A stretch of 64,000 nucleotides of DNA. Origin: Maratus speciosus (Eukaryota; Arthropoda; Arachnida; Araneae; Salticidae). Position 1 is the stretch's first letter. Each line of letters opens with the position of its first letter. The position numbers and the translations under genes are program-made. Under the pieces are notes generated by a model. It was not told the origin of the DNA. It saw nothing but the letters and a program-made list of their open reading frames with translations, and did no database searches. Shown here one piece after another: positions 35,601 to 46,715 of this stretch. Location: assembly GCA_963932465.1 (NCBI GenBank), contig OZ010800.1:29576852-29640851 (forward strand), in the 5' to 3' direction.

Positions 35601-36079
35601 AAATTTGTAACAAAACAAATATAACAGAAAAGGGTTCCCACTATGACCCACCCTGGCCATAATTGGAGCCTCAGCCATTTTTTTTTTATTTTGCCCTGCA
35701 AAAGCAGATATACTAATAAGTAATTTTAAAACTATAGATAGATTCTTAAAGTAGATTAACGGTGTTATTATATTCATTTTTACTTTGTATTAAATGCTCA
35801 CAAATATTAATAATACGAAATATTCTTTACCTTTAAGAAATAATAACACGATTTTTTGGTCAAAAATTTCACTTCCTGTGACAGTAGCCTCGACCACGTG
35901 ATACAACTTCTTGATTGTTTTTTCCCACTTTCTATCGCCCTGAGAGTCGAACGTATACTGCCATCTATTGAATTAAAAAGAAAGTAAATGAAATATACGA
36001 CGTGGACCATATTGGGCCCTATTACCTTCGATTTCTATCTATTAACTACATGCATGCCAAAATTTGGTTCACTTTAAAG
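35601..36079. other. AT-rich sequence between block copies, no gene seen
   Basis: Short open frames on the minus strand have no recognisable features. No repeat was assigned. Confidence 0.45.
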
Positions 36080-36690
36080 AAGTACACATGCTTCAGTTGA
36101 AAATTCCCTTTCAGCAATTTCCTCTAATAAGGAGAATTGTACGTGGATACTTTTATGCAGCCCTGTATATGACGTATAGAATTTATATGTAACGAGTAAC
36201 ATGCATAATATTAATTAAATTTTTTCGCACGAATTTTAAACCGTACACTCCAACAATTATCACTGAAAGACAGATCTGTAAACGAATTATTTTGCATGTC
36301 CCTGTAAGTAAATGAATAAACAAATGCTATCAATGCACTGTTCTAACGTGATCGCAGTAAAATTCAGTGATTTATATCAGTTTCAATACATTTCAAACAG
36401 CGTAATATCATTAAAATACTCTGCAAACGATTTTTCCCCATGTACCATAATGCATTGGAATACTTTTGAGTGCCTCTGTAAATGAACTATTAATCCTACG
36501 TACTTCATATACAATACCAAACATGCTTTGGTGACCCTAAATAATAATGAATTGCACGAATATCGGAGTATATTTATGGGAGTTATAGCGTGGACAGACG
36601 GCCAGACGGAGAGAAAAACCGAATGCATAAACACATTTCAACTTTGTTCGAAATTGTTAAAAAGCAGAAATTTCAGCGCTGAGTTCGTTT
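36080..36690 (+). repeat. Dispersed block, copy 3 (partial)
   Basis: Carries the last units of the block seen at 24950 and 33745, including CATAATGCATTGGAATACTTTT and the ending GTTATAGCGTGGACAGACGG. Confidence 0.7.
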
Positions 36691-36734
36691 TAACTTTTTA
36701 AAACGAATTTTATTGAATTCGGGACCTATCTAGA

Positions 36735-37294
36735 TCGTTTTTAGGGTTCCGCACTTAAAAAGTAAAAACGGAACCATTATAAGATCACTCCTGCGTCTGT
36801 CCGTCTGTCTGTCTGTCTGCCTGTCACAGCCATTTAATTCGTAAACTATGGAACGTGGAAAGCACAAATTCGGTGAAGTAATAAAGACCATTGACCCATA
36901 TATTTTCAGATTAATAAACATTCATAAATATATTTTGTAAAAAAGTAGAGGGGCTAATTATGCTACTTGAAAAAAAATCTTTTCTTTGTATATCATGTGG
37001 GGTGTCCTGTGAAAGCTTTTATAACGCTTAACTCAAAAATACATTCATTTTAATTTTAGGTATATATTTTCAAAAATATTGTTGAAAATGTAGCGCAAAA
37101 ATATGTTCCTCCCCCACCTCTCTAATTCCGAATCTACTGAAATTAAAATTATGAAAAAATTAGAGGTAGTAGTCGTTAATATAAACCTTGCCGGAAAATT
37201 ATAGCGATTACCCTAGGTCAGAGAGTTTTTAATGTATTTTACCCGGGAGGACGCTTATTATTGACACGAGCGAAGCCGGGTAGATCTACTAGTT
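36735..37294 (+). mobile_element. Arthropod-type GGGTTCCG...GTCTGTC repeat with Helitron-like end
   Basis: Begins TTTTTAGGGTTCCGCAC, then AAAAACGGAACC and a (GTCT)n-type tract, the layout of a repeat I know from many arthropod genomes. It ends CGAGCGAAGCCGGGTAGA followed by TCTACTAG, where GTAGATCTAC is a perfect palindrome just before CTAG and then T, a plausible Helitron 3' end. The class assignment is tentative. Confidence 0.5.
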
Positions 37295-37495
37295 TAAAAT
37301 AAATATTATGTCAATTTGTATAATTTGTTGAGTGGTTTGGCGATTTATATAATTTGGTGAAATTGGTCGACGGGACAACTAAGTAGTACCGAAAATACAG
37401 TATGGATATTTTACTTTTCTTGATACTTTATGACTTATGAATCCAAAAAGACTAATTTCTCTGCCGAGTATTCAATTGTTGTCTGGCGCCATGCA
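37295..37495. other. Fragment shared with the long repeat copies
   Basis: TCAATTTGTATAATTTG, GGCGATTTATATAATTTGG and TGGTCGACGG also occur near 32620 and 45370, so a piece of the long repeat lies between the Helitron-like end and the helicase pseudogene. Confidence 0.5.
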
Positions 37496-37499
37496 TAGT

Positions 37500-38720
37500 T
37501 CGGGGTGGGGGGGTGGGGGGTTAGACGGCGCAAAAGCATTATAAGAGCGCCTACCTTAAGTCAGAGGACATGGGGAGGTAATCCTGGAGGATTGAAGGTA
37601 TGCAAAATCTTAACAGGTTAATGAATAGCAATATTAGCTTCACTTACAGTGTCCAAAGATTCATCTGCTCGCTCAGCCGGCAGCTGTAAATAGAAAACCA
37701 TTGATGCGATTGTCTTTGTCATTTGTAGGAATGAGAATAGCTCTTTCCCTTAGTCACACAAAGCACTGTCCACTAAAGTCTGAAGAATGTTGGTGTATAT
37801 TGTGTCAGTTAAGCTGATCAAATCTCTCACAACTTCGCAAAGGCTGTTCGGAATTTTTATTCTTCCATTTTCTTCAAAACATTACCATCACCAATATCCA
37901 GTAATAAATTCTTAAACTCTTTTGACCTCAAGACACGTTGAAGATGAACACACATGTTAATTCTCAAGGACAGGACTTCGAAATAAGGTGGATGATTTTA
38001 AACGGGTCTTGACTTCATCTGCACGTGTCCCTCTTGGCACAACAGACAAAATCTATCTAAAATCACCAGCGAAAAGTAACGCAACTCCACCCATGAGACG
38101 GTTTCAGCCCCTTATTTTCTGCAGAGTCTTTTTACAGCTTCAATACCTCTCTTATGAGCCATAGTGCACTCATCCCATAAGATAAGTTTTGTTTCTGGAA
38201 GCGCCTGAGCCATGTCACTCTGCTTAGAGATGTTACAAAGTGCAGACTCAGAATGATTAAGATTGAGAGGTAACTTGAAGTCTGAGTTAGCAGCCTTGCC
38301 TCCATCGATAAAGGTAACTGCAATACTCGTGGAAGCAACAGAAGCGGGAATATTCCTTCCACTCATAACCGTATCCAGATACAGGTTGATCAAGAACATT
38401 TCCCCAGTGCCATCTGGGGCGTCAAGAAATAACAGCTGCCCAGAGTCATAAGCAATACTGTGCATTATTCCATCGTAAGTCTCCTCTGTTTTTGAGTTAA
38501 TTTTGGAATATTTACTTCAACTGCTTCGGTCAGCTTAACAGTGTCGTAAAAGAGTTCACTTAAGTATTGATGGTTGTCGACAATGCCCATTCCTCTCTTG
38601 AAGGTGATCGAAGTCCAAACTGTAGGAATGGTTTATTCGACATGGATATCACAATATCCTCAAGAAGGATAAGGCATCGGCCGTGAACGATGTCGATGAC
38701 CAATTGGACATGTCCGCACT
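37500..38720 (-). pseudogene. Helitron helicase region, inactivated
   Basis: The Pif1-like helicase half of a Helitron RepHel protein unwinds DNA during rolling-circle transposition. From 38720 down to 37500 the order is intact although frames shift: LILLEDIVISMSNKPFLQFG, then LLFLDAPDGTGEMFLINL (Walker A), SVASTSIAVTFIDGG, SALCNISKQSDMAQ, LILWDECTMAHKRG (Walker B), LMGGVALLFAGDFRQILSVV, and finally a piece ending NPPGLPPHVL and KVGALIMLLRRL. In the Walker A motif the usual GGTGKT reads DGTGEM, so the ATP-binding lysine is lost. With the frameshifts and stops this is a dead copy. Confidence 0.85.
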
Positions 38721-38958
38721 CTCTTTGCATTTTGCATTTGATATCTTCTGAGAGACTGTCAGGGTGTTTCTCTCTTTTTTTATTGGGGGGGGGGGTCTCC
38801 ACCCTTCCTTGTTTTTTATTGATTTCATCTGTAAATCTTTTCCTGCTTTTTATACTTTCTTTAATTTTAACCTGCATTACAGTGGCAGGATAGATTTTGT
38901 CAGAAATGCGCAGGTCAGTATGAGCAGAAAGTTGGGGCTGCAACAATATGCAGGACAA
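38721..38958 (-). pseudogene. Helitron linker region between OTU and helicase parts
   Basis: A minus-strand frame continuous with the start of the helicase region, rich in K, R and E (IKESIKSRKRFTDEINKK). It has no motif of its own. It probably represents the linker of the Helitron polyprotein; the replication-initiator (HUH) part was not found. Confidence 0.45.
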
Positions 38959-39060
38959 ATTCAGGTCTCAAATCATTGGCTCATTGGTGGTCACGTGGTC
39001 AGAGATTGTTGGATATTATCAAGGTTAGTTGATAGTTTAACATTATCAGTATTTGATGTT

Positions 39061-39502
39061 TCACCCAATGGAAAGAACATTATACTGTCCTTCACTGAAA
39101 TCCCCCTGTGAATAGGATTCTTTTGATTCCATGCAGAGCTTCTCCAAAGATAGCAAGAAGGGTGCCACCACGAAATACCTGAAACTCATAAGGACACATC
39201 TCCCCTGCAGCATTGATTTCACAAATTGTTCCATAGGTATATGGTTTAGACACTTCGTTGAGGTATCGACGTTTAGTATTATAAGGAGTCCCAAAGCGTT
39301 GAAGAGTGAACGGTTTGAACCTCTGCCAATTATTGAAAACGTGACGCACACTATCTGCCCGAATTTTATTAGCGATTGAGACGTTACCGTGCACAAGACA
39401 TGACACGGAGGAAAACAGGCACGCTCCTTCACCACGGATGTTTACAATTCGGCAAGAGTAAAGGTTCTGTATTTCATTAATTACACTACCTTCTTCATCC
39501 AT
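39061..39502 (-). pseudogene. OTU-like cysteine protease domain of a Helitron
   Basis: OTU-type cysteine proteases occur in some animal Helitrons. The frame opens with an ATG at 39500-39502 and shows SCRIVNIRGEGACLFSSVSC, where Cys28 in GACLF fits the catalytic Cys of the OTU motif DGxCLF; the Asp is replaced by Glu or lost. A later stretch with YGTICEINAAGEM fits the second conserved part. The helicase remnant follows on the same strand within 350 bp. A second overlapping minus frame is a shadow. Whether OTU and helicase were ever one polyprotein cannot be read here. Confidence 0.7.
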
Positions 39503-40514
39503 TATGATAGCTTACTTCTTAAAAATCAATATAATTAAATATTGCAAGAAATGATAAGTTGTTATTATAAAAAGCAAATAAAAACACACCTACTGTCTAA
39601 CAACAAAAAAAAAACTGTTGTGACGATCACCGGAAAAGTTACTGGAACAATAATTTCACACCTTCCTTTACTTTAGAGTTCCATCATAATTGTTTACTTC
39701 TTTGAAATCAATAAAATGCAATATTAAGCAATGATAAGTTACTATTAGAAAACCACATTTATATAATAACACCATCTTTAGCGATACAATGGAACGATCA
39801 CCAAAAATATTGCTGGAACAACATATTAGCACTTTTATTTACACTCAAACAGAAGTCTAAAGAAAATCAAATTAATTTTATAACGTGCGCATACAGATAC
39901 GATACTTCAGAAATTTCTCACGTGATCTGCTACTTTTCCGAGCAAAGAAGCCAAGTAAATTCTTCTGATTTTGATATTTCATGAGATATTGCATATTTTT
40001 TTAATTAGACGCCGAAATACTTCTTTTCAATAACATTACAATTGTTAATTTCTTAAAATATATACGTTACTACAGCAATGGAAATGGACAGTCCTTCCGG
40101 AAAAAACTGCTTGCTGGTGTACATTTCTTCACATTATATTATAACCATGAAAAAAAGAATTATTCTTGTTTTATCGACAATATTAATTTCTTCCGTTGTA
40201 TGCCTGTAACACATGCCTTTTACACGTTTCATTTAAAATACGCAGATTTAAAATGGATATCTTTAACTAATTTCATCTAAAATGATAAAAAGAAAAAATA
40301 ATATTAAGAAAAATTACGATAGACCAAAATTCTTATTCCAACATCAAAGAATTTTTTTCAATTTACACACTCAAATTGTGCATGGCTAGCAAAAAAAATA
40401 CTTATATTTTCTTCTCATTGAAAAACGATAAACTGTCAAATATTATTTCAATGCCATAATTTTTTAAGCCTTAAAACATTGCTTTCATATTTAAATTAAA
40501 CATATTTCTTTTAT
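39503..40514. other. AT-rich sequence, no gene seen
   Basis: A weak repeat is visible (GAACAATAATTTCAC/GGAACAACATATTAGC and neighbouring GAAATGATAAGTT words near 39550-39830), suggesting a decayed tandem duplication of about 190 bp. Nothing else was recognised. Confidence 0.45.
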
Positions 40515-41640
40515 TAATCATTTGGAAAATTGGTTATTCTCCTCGGTCAGGGTAGAAAATCAAAAACATATCTGAAGAGTTTTATTACTTGAATCCAGCA
40601 TTTTATTCGTTTTCTGATTGATCTATACAGTAATCTGTATTTTCCCTTTACTTTCAACAGAGATGGATACTTCTGTTGCCATTATGAATAAAAAGTAGTA
40701 ACGACTACGAAAACAAATTAATAACTCAGAAACAAATTGAGATACAGCTTTCAAACAAATTACATTTAAAAGTACATTTTTTTCTCTATACGACGGTGTA
40801 AAAAGTAATATTGTGGGATGTTTAGAAGTTTAAGAATGAAATTTCATTTAAAATTGGTCCAGGAGTATTAATGTTTAATCCATGGCTTACGTAATGTATG
40901 ACCAGCTACGCAGAAGTTTAAGAATTTACAGTACCAAAAAATGTAATCCATGGCGTACGTAATGTATGATCAATTCCGTGCGATTTTTTATGTCTTAAAT
41001 TTTAGTCTTTGAAAAAATCATTTTCAAAATGGTCGTTGTAATTTGTTAAATTGCATTTTCTTTAGTGTTAAATTTTTATTTAATATTTTTTAACCATTTG
41101 GAAAAATGGTTATTGTCCTTGGTCAGGGTAGGAAATCAAAAACATATCTGAAGCGTTTTATTAGTTGAATCCAGCATTTTATTCGTTTTCTGATTGGTCT
41201 ATACAGTAATCTGTATTTTCCCTTTACTTTCATCAGAGATGGATACTTCTGTTGCCACTATGACAAAAAAAGTAATAAAAACTACAAAAAAAAATTAATA
41301 ACTCTGAACAATTTGAGATACAGCTTTTAAACAACTTGCAATTAAAAATGCATATTTTTCTCTGTACGACGACATAAAAAGTAATATTGTGGGATGCTTA
41401 GAAGCTTAAAAATGAAATTTCATTTAAAATTGGTCCAGGAATATTAATGTTTAATTCATAGCGTACGTAATGTATGACCAGATCCGTGTGATTTTTTATG
41501 TCTTAAATTTTAGTCTTTGAAAAAATCATTTTCTAACTGGTCGTTGTAATTTGTTAAATTGCTTTATTTATTTATTTATTTATTTTTTAACCATTTGGAA
41601 ATGGTTGTTGTTTTCGGTCGAGGATGGGGCCAAATGATGC
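40515..41640 (+). repeat. Tandem duplication of a ~0.55-0.58-kb unit
   Basis: Unit 1 (from ACCATTTGGAAAATTGG near 40515) repeats from about 41092, with a partial third start at about 41590. Shared words include GGTCAGGGTAG, CATATCTGAAG, GATGGATACTTCTGTTGCC and GTACGTAATGTATGA. Its complement is related to parts of 45800-46700 and 47440-48300. Confidence 0.75.
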
Positions 41641-41795
41641 TCGCATTTTATTTTTTTTAACGACATTCAACGATGTTCTTTACTTTTAGAAGAATTTTTA
41701 TTTGAATAGGTAATAGAAAGGCATAAAATCGTTAAAATTTGTTTGAATAGGTAATCGAAAGGCATAAAACCGATAAAAATTGAAAAAGTTACAAA

Positions 41796-42000
41796 ATGGG
41801 TAGGCGCAAATTATCATAATTGGAAAAATCCAAAGCCAAAGAGCGACGCCGAAATGAAAATCGTATTGCAAAGCAAAAATCGAGGTCTTCAGCTGATTAT
41901 GTAGGCCATGGAAATCGAGGTCTTCAACTGATTTTGTAGCCCATAAAAATCGATTACAGAATAAAAGACGAACGCGAAAACGGAAACAATCTAATGTTTA
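41796..42000 (+). pseudogene. Basic-rich coding-like remnant
   Basis: An ATG at 41796 gives a very basic peptide that is broken by an early stop and by a TAG near 41938. Segments KSKAKERRRNENRIAKQKSR and, in a shifted frame, NRLQNKRRTRKRKQSN suggest a coding origin. Strongly basic, Arg/Glu-rich N-terminal segments occur in proteins of several arthropod mobile elements, but I cannot assign it. Confidence 0.35.
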
Positions 42001-42589
42001 ATTGATTGATAGTAAAGGCCATGTCTCGAGGGACTCCAATCCACTAGCCACGGCGTTTTACAATCGGTCGATTCTAACCGGGAAAAATTGAGCTCAACGC
42101 AGGTAATTTGTCGCAATCTGTGGATGATTCAGCGGAACTGCTTTCGATTTGTAAACTGTTTTTCTTCTCGAAACGGGTCTTGGAGAGTTTATCGATGAAG
42201 GTTTTGGTCGTCTGATGTTTGATCTTTGCGATCTGTTGTTGAAGAGGATGTGACGGAATTTGTTGGACGAAATTAAGATTTTCGGTTAAATTTTGTTATG
42301 AAGGTGATTCATCGCGATCTGAGGATGATTCGGTGGAACTGCTTTCGATTTTTATTTATTCGATTATTAAAAAAATTCCAAATGGTCGTTGTAACCTATT
42401 AAATTACATTTTATTTTTCGTGTATGTGTGTGTGTGTATTTTTAATAAAATCAGTAACAATTTTTTTTTCATTTTTTTTTTTTTCGATTCGTTTGAACCT
42501 TTTTTTTTATTATTATTATATAGCTGTTTAATTCTTTAACCAAAAGAATTGATCAACAAAAATATTTAGTTAAAAATTTCCGTTGCTAT

Positions 42590-42974
42590 AGTAACCAGTG
42601 TTTTTTTAGAAATTATCACTTGAAAATTTGAAGTTCTGGCGCCAAAGACATCCCTAAATTAGAAAAATATGAAATATCTCGCGAACTATTTGGCTTAAAA
42701 GAATTTAGTCTGTACCATTCGATTCAGCATACAAAAATACACCAAAATATATTATTAGTTGAAAAATAACTATAAAATCAGATTTTTAAGGAACTTTTTA
42801 AAGGTTCGTTCTCTTTTTTACCCCACTTAGTGGTTGAATTTTGGAAAATCCTTTCTTAGCGGCACTCTATGTCATAAGAAGTATTTTTACCCCAATTTTC
42901 AAGATTTTAGGTTCAGTAGTTTAGGCTGCGCGTTCATTAATACAAAAACCACACTTTCTTTTATATATAGAGAG
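42590..42974 (-). mobile_element. Helitron-like 5' end, minus strand
   Basis: Read on the minus strand from 42974: TCTCTATATATAAAAGAAAG followed by a stretch with TGAACGCGCAGCCTAAAC. Helitron 5' ends characteristically start TC and are followed by a TATATATAAAA-like run. Its own 3' end was not found with confidence. It directly abuts the 3' end of copy B of the long repeat. Confidence 0.5.
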
Positions 42975-43447
42975 TAGGGAGCTCTACCCTTTGCAAGCTA
43001 CGCCCGCCAACCCCCGTTCAGACACCGCAGAATCTAAAAGCACGCTAATTTGATCAGTTTTAAAAAGATTAGAGAAGATTGAATTGTAATGAAAAAACTT
43101 ATAGCGTTCTCCCTGTAGGCAGGTTTCCATTCAATTCCTTTTGATTGCAAAAATGTATGGCGGAATCAGTTGCTGTTACGACATTCAATGGTTGTTTTTG
43201 TGTTTGATTAAAGAAGACCAGTTAAACATTTGAAAGGGAGCTAAAATAAAATGAATTAAGTAAACAGAGTCTTTGCCTCCCGGTATTTTTTAACAGCGTT
43301 ATAAAATGATTGACATAATACAATTTACAACACTTAATACAGTTTACCGCTTTAACCCCTTCAAGGGCGGTGGTTCAATTTTGGACCACTTCATTTTAAT
43401 TCTTAAATGCCACATTGGCACCAGAATACTGGAATGAAAGTTTTCTG

Positions 43448-43849
43448 GCACAGGAGGCAACTGCTAGACCATCTGTTGATTTTTCACTTCCAGTACCGCA
43501 CTCGCACATCAAAAGACATCTTCGCGCTCATTTTATGAAACAGTGGCATGATTACTGGGACTAATCAGATAAGGGTAGATATAGCTATGATCTTTTTCCA
43601 GCGGTATCTTTGGATCTTCTTCTACTCACTCCATTCACTACAGCTTTCCTTACCGGTCATGGTCCTTTTGGGAAATACCTCTTGAAGTTCAAAAGAGCCC
43701 TTTCTCCTGTATGTGAGTGCGGCGATGTTGCTGTTGCCACTCATTATTTCTATGATCGTCCTTTAACAACTCGCTGGCATATCAGCCGTCCTCCTGCTCT
43801 TCCAGATGGTTGGCTAACAAATATTTTATCGCGCCCGACTTTGATCTAA
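43448..43849 (+). pseudogene. C-terminal part of LINE ORF2 (after RNase H)
   Basis: In one frame the segment reads VPHSHIKRHLRAHFMKQWHD, a TAA at 43562-43564, then AFLTGHGPFGKYLLKFK, SPVCECGDVAVATHYFYDRP and a tail ending at a TAA. The FLTGHGPF motif and the C-x-C-G...H pattern are typical of the region after RNase H in I/Jockey/R1-like LINEs. The last cysteine of that pattern is replaced by Arg (DRPLT instead of the usual CPLT). Reverse transcriptase and endonuclease are missing through truncation. The protein cannot be functional. Confidence 0.8.
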
Positions 43850-44205
43850 AGCTTTAAAATATCTTAAACTTTTTATGTAATCTTTCAGTTTTACTCCATC
43901 ATTGAGACAGGGACTTGGATTCCCCCTTATTTGGTACCCAATGTCTGGTGGCAGCAACTTGTATAATATTGTCTAACTTTGTATAATATTGCATTATTTA
44001 ATGTCCTTATGTTTGTACCATAAATTTTGCTAGAGTAACATTCATTTATATCGTATATATCCCACTCCGTCCTCTGTCGTGCGTATAGGCGGGCTCAGCC
44101 TCGGCTGAAATTTGTAATTTTTTAAGACCTCAATAAAGGGGACCAGGAGGGACAATCTATGCTCTACAGACTCACTTCCGTCTCAGCAGTCTCTCTCGAG
44201 AAGTG
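43448..44205 (+). mobile_element. 5'-truncated non-LTR retrotransposon (LINE) 3' end
   Basis: The segment consists of the last part of a LINE ORF2 followed by a 3' UTR with AATAAA at 44132-44137. It interrupts copy B relative to copy A, which shows the empty site. TGAAAGT appears on both sides (about 43434 and 44203) and may be the target duplication. 5' truncation is the usual fate of LINE insertions. Confidence 0.75.
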
Positions 44206-45132
44206 AAAGTAAAAAAGTAAGTTAACAAAAGCATTTTCGTATTTCGAAATTTGTTTGTAAATTCTGGTGCCATTCACTGATTTCAACATTTTACGAATAG
44301 AAGTACCTTGACCCTGAAAGGGTTAAATGCATATTAATGTATTTATTATTTTAAAGTTTCCTTTTTCTTTTAATATTCACGTGTACATACAATTTTCAAT
44401 ATTTTCCTGTTTTTAACACTTACTCTTTTAGTAGTAATTTAAAAGGTTTTTTTTCTGTTTTTAATAGTCACGTGTAAATAAATTTTTAATCATTACGAAA
44501 TGTTATTCTGTGCACTGTTTTTAGAATTGAAAACAATCTCTATAATAATAGACTAAGTCATGTGACTATTGTCAACATTTCCGGGCGGATCCCTCCGCTT
44601 TTTATATTACAGGCGACCATTTTGGTACTTTAAAGTTAGCCAGCCACAGGCGATAAGTCGCCAAATATTATTCTATCGCTATTGTTTCACTTGTATTATA
44701 ATAGTCCAAGTCATATAACTGCCATAAACAATTACAACCCTTCGCTTTTCATAAGAAAAGTTTCCATTTTGATTAAAGAATCAAAGTTATTTTTTCGAAT
44801 AAAACTACATAAAAGATGCCATGATCGCAAAGAATTCTTGGTACTTTTATGTTAGCCGGGTGCAAATCTCGCCAATAGCTTTTTTCTTTTTCTTTTTTTT
44901 TTTCGCCAGTTAGCATTTTTTTATTTTTCGAATGGTAAATTAAAACTTTACTACTTGGTTATCCCATCGACCAAAAATCTATCGTCAGACTATAAGATTA
45001 AATGTCAATAATGGTTGATCGTAAATTTCACATTCACTTGACTGTAAGGAAGTTACACGTGTTTACGCCATCAAGGAATTTTTATTTCGACGTTTTATTT
45101 TTATTTTTATTAATGCTATACTAATTTATTTG

Positions 45133-45337
45133 GGCACAGATGTCATATACGCGATATTGGCGCGATTTTTTTCCGACGCCATTTTGGTGAAAACATCAAC
45201 AGCATTAACAACAAAATCCGGATTACCATATCAAGCAAAATAACGATACTTTGGTGCCAGTTAAGTACCCGTTGCGTATGCGACATTAGCGTCAGAAAAA
45301 AATCGCGCCATAATGAGGCGTACATGACATCTGTGCC
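45133..45337. mobile_element. hAT-type MITE, copy 1 (205 bp)
   Basis: Inverted ends GGCACAGATGTCATATACGC and complement, flanked by the perfect 8-bp duplication TTTATTTG (45125-45132 and 45338-45345). The corresponding place in long-repeat copy A (about 32585) is uninterrupted. 8-bp duplications are characteristic of the hAT superfamily. Confidence 0.88.
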
Positions 45338-45501
45338 TTTATTTGTTCTTTCGGTATTTAAAATAAAAAGTTACGTCAATTTGTATAATTTGTTGAGCGC
45401 TTTGGCGAAATTGGTCGACAGGATAACTAAGTAGTACCATTAAAACATTGTTTTGAATTTGAAATTAAATGTCAGGATTTGTTGCAATATTTAATTTGGC
45501 G

Positions 45502-45540
<39 letters not shown>

Positions 45541-45689
45541 GACAATTTGGCGAGAACCTCGTTTTCGAATACCAGTTGCATATGTATTTTTAAATTATTT
45601 TCCATTATTTTAAAAATGAAACAGCAATAAATAAAAAAAACAATTAATAACTATAGAACAAAACAATTTATATATATTTTTTTAAATAA

Positions 45690-46715
45690 CTAGGGGGGCT
45701 CCGCACCCATGCTCGCTACGCTCACCAACTCCCCGCGTATTCTCCAAGCAATCCCTACTTTGTAGCCAACACCAGATGTAATTGTTTCGGGTTTCCGTTC
45801 TGAATCGAACGGAAAATATAAAGAAAAAAATTTACTTTTAAATGCAATTTGTTTGAAAGCTGTATATCAATTTATTTTTGCGATATTAATTTTTGTATAG
45901 TTTTTAATACTAATTTTCTAATCGTGGCAACTGAAGTACTTCATTTCTATTAAAATTGGTTTAGTTATCTTTATTCATTATACCCTTACTGGTGCAATTT
46001 TCTCATTACAATTAAAAATATTTTTTTTCATTCCGCTGATATTGAGTTTGAGACAATAGGCAAAATATTTCAGCGACTGAAAATGACGTCATATTTAAAA
46101 GAACACGATAATTTTATTTGATAAAACGAGATATTTCCCCTTGAATACGTCTAAAAGTTATAAAATTCTGGATTTTTTACGCGCAGGTACAGAGATTATA
46201 CTAAGACCTCAAATCATGAGTGGGAATTTTCACATGGAAAGTTGTAATAGTTGACAAACGTGACTTCAAGCTTGAAAATATATTTATTAATAGCCTATTC
46301 CGCTTTAAAATGTTTTAAAATGGTTAATATGAGTGTAAAAATTGACTTGATTCGGTTTTCATTTAAAGGGAGAAAAATTCTATGATTATATCAAGGTGAA
46401 ATCATTTTTGCTGATTTTTCATTCCGTAATACCAAGCAATAATTGATAACTTAATCAAAATTACTTATCTTGATTATATGTTAGTACTTATTACGTATAT
46501 GAATAAAGTTTAATTTTTCAATAATTTTAATAGTTGAAGTTTATGAAAAAAGTATTTTATTACTCTTAGGTTAAAATATGCCTTTGGATAGTTAAATTAA
46601 CAAGTGTAAGATGGATTTTTTATTCTAATTATTTAATTGTCGATGTATTATAAATTTGATGCAACAGTTCCTTTGTAAACGTTTTCTTTCGTCGAAATTC
46701 GACGGGATCCATCTC
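45690..46715 (-). mobile_element. Helitron-like 3' end, minus strand, second type
   Basis: CTAG at 45690-45693 preceded by A. Read on the minus strand the terminus is GGTGAGCGTAGCGAGCATGG, then GTGCGGAGCCCCCCTAG, hairpin-prone and ending in CTAG before T. The interior shares TTTGTTTGAAAGC, ACTGAAGTACTT and related words with 47440-48300 and with the complement of 40680-40800. The 5' boundary is not certain. Confidence 0.5.

Larger units (their letters stand above)
42976..45689 (-). repeat. Long repeat, copy B, with LINE and MITE insertions
   Basis: Collinear with 31221-32930 (CGTTCAGACACCGCAGAATC, GTAAACAGAGTCTTTGCC, CATTGGCACCAGAATA, TCGACCAAAAATCT). It is interrupted by a LINE 3' end at about 43448-44205 and by a 205-bp MITE at 45133-45337, neither of which is in copy A. 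A T run of about 30 lies near 45508-45538. The right edge is cut by another Helitron-like end at 45690. Confidence 0.75.

Noticed and set aside
38112..39435. Plus-strand and second minus-strand frames over the Helitron pseudogene
   Set aside because: They are shadows of the OTU/helicase coding strand with no domain signatures.
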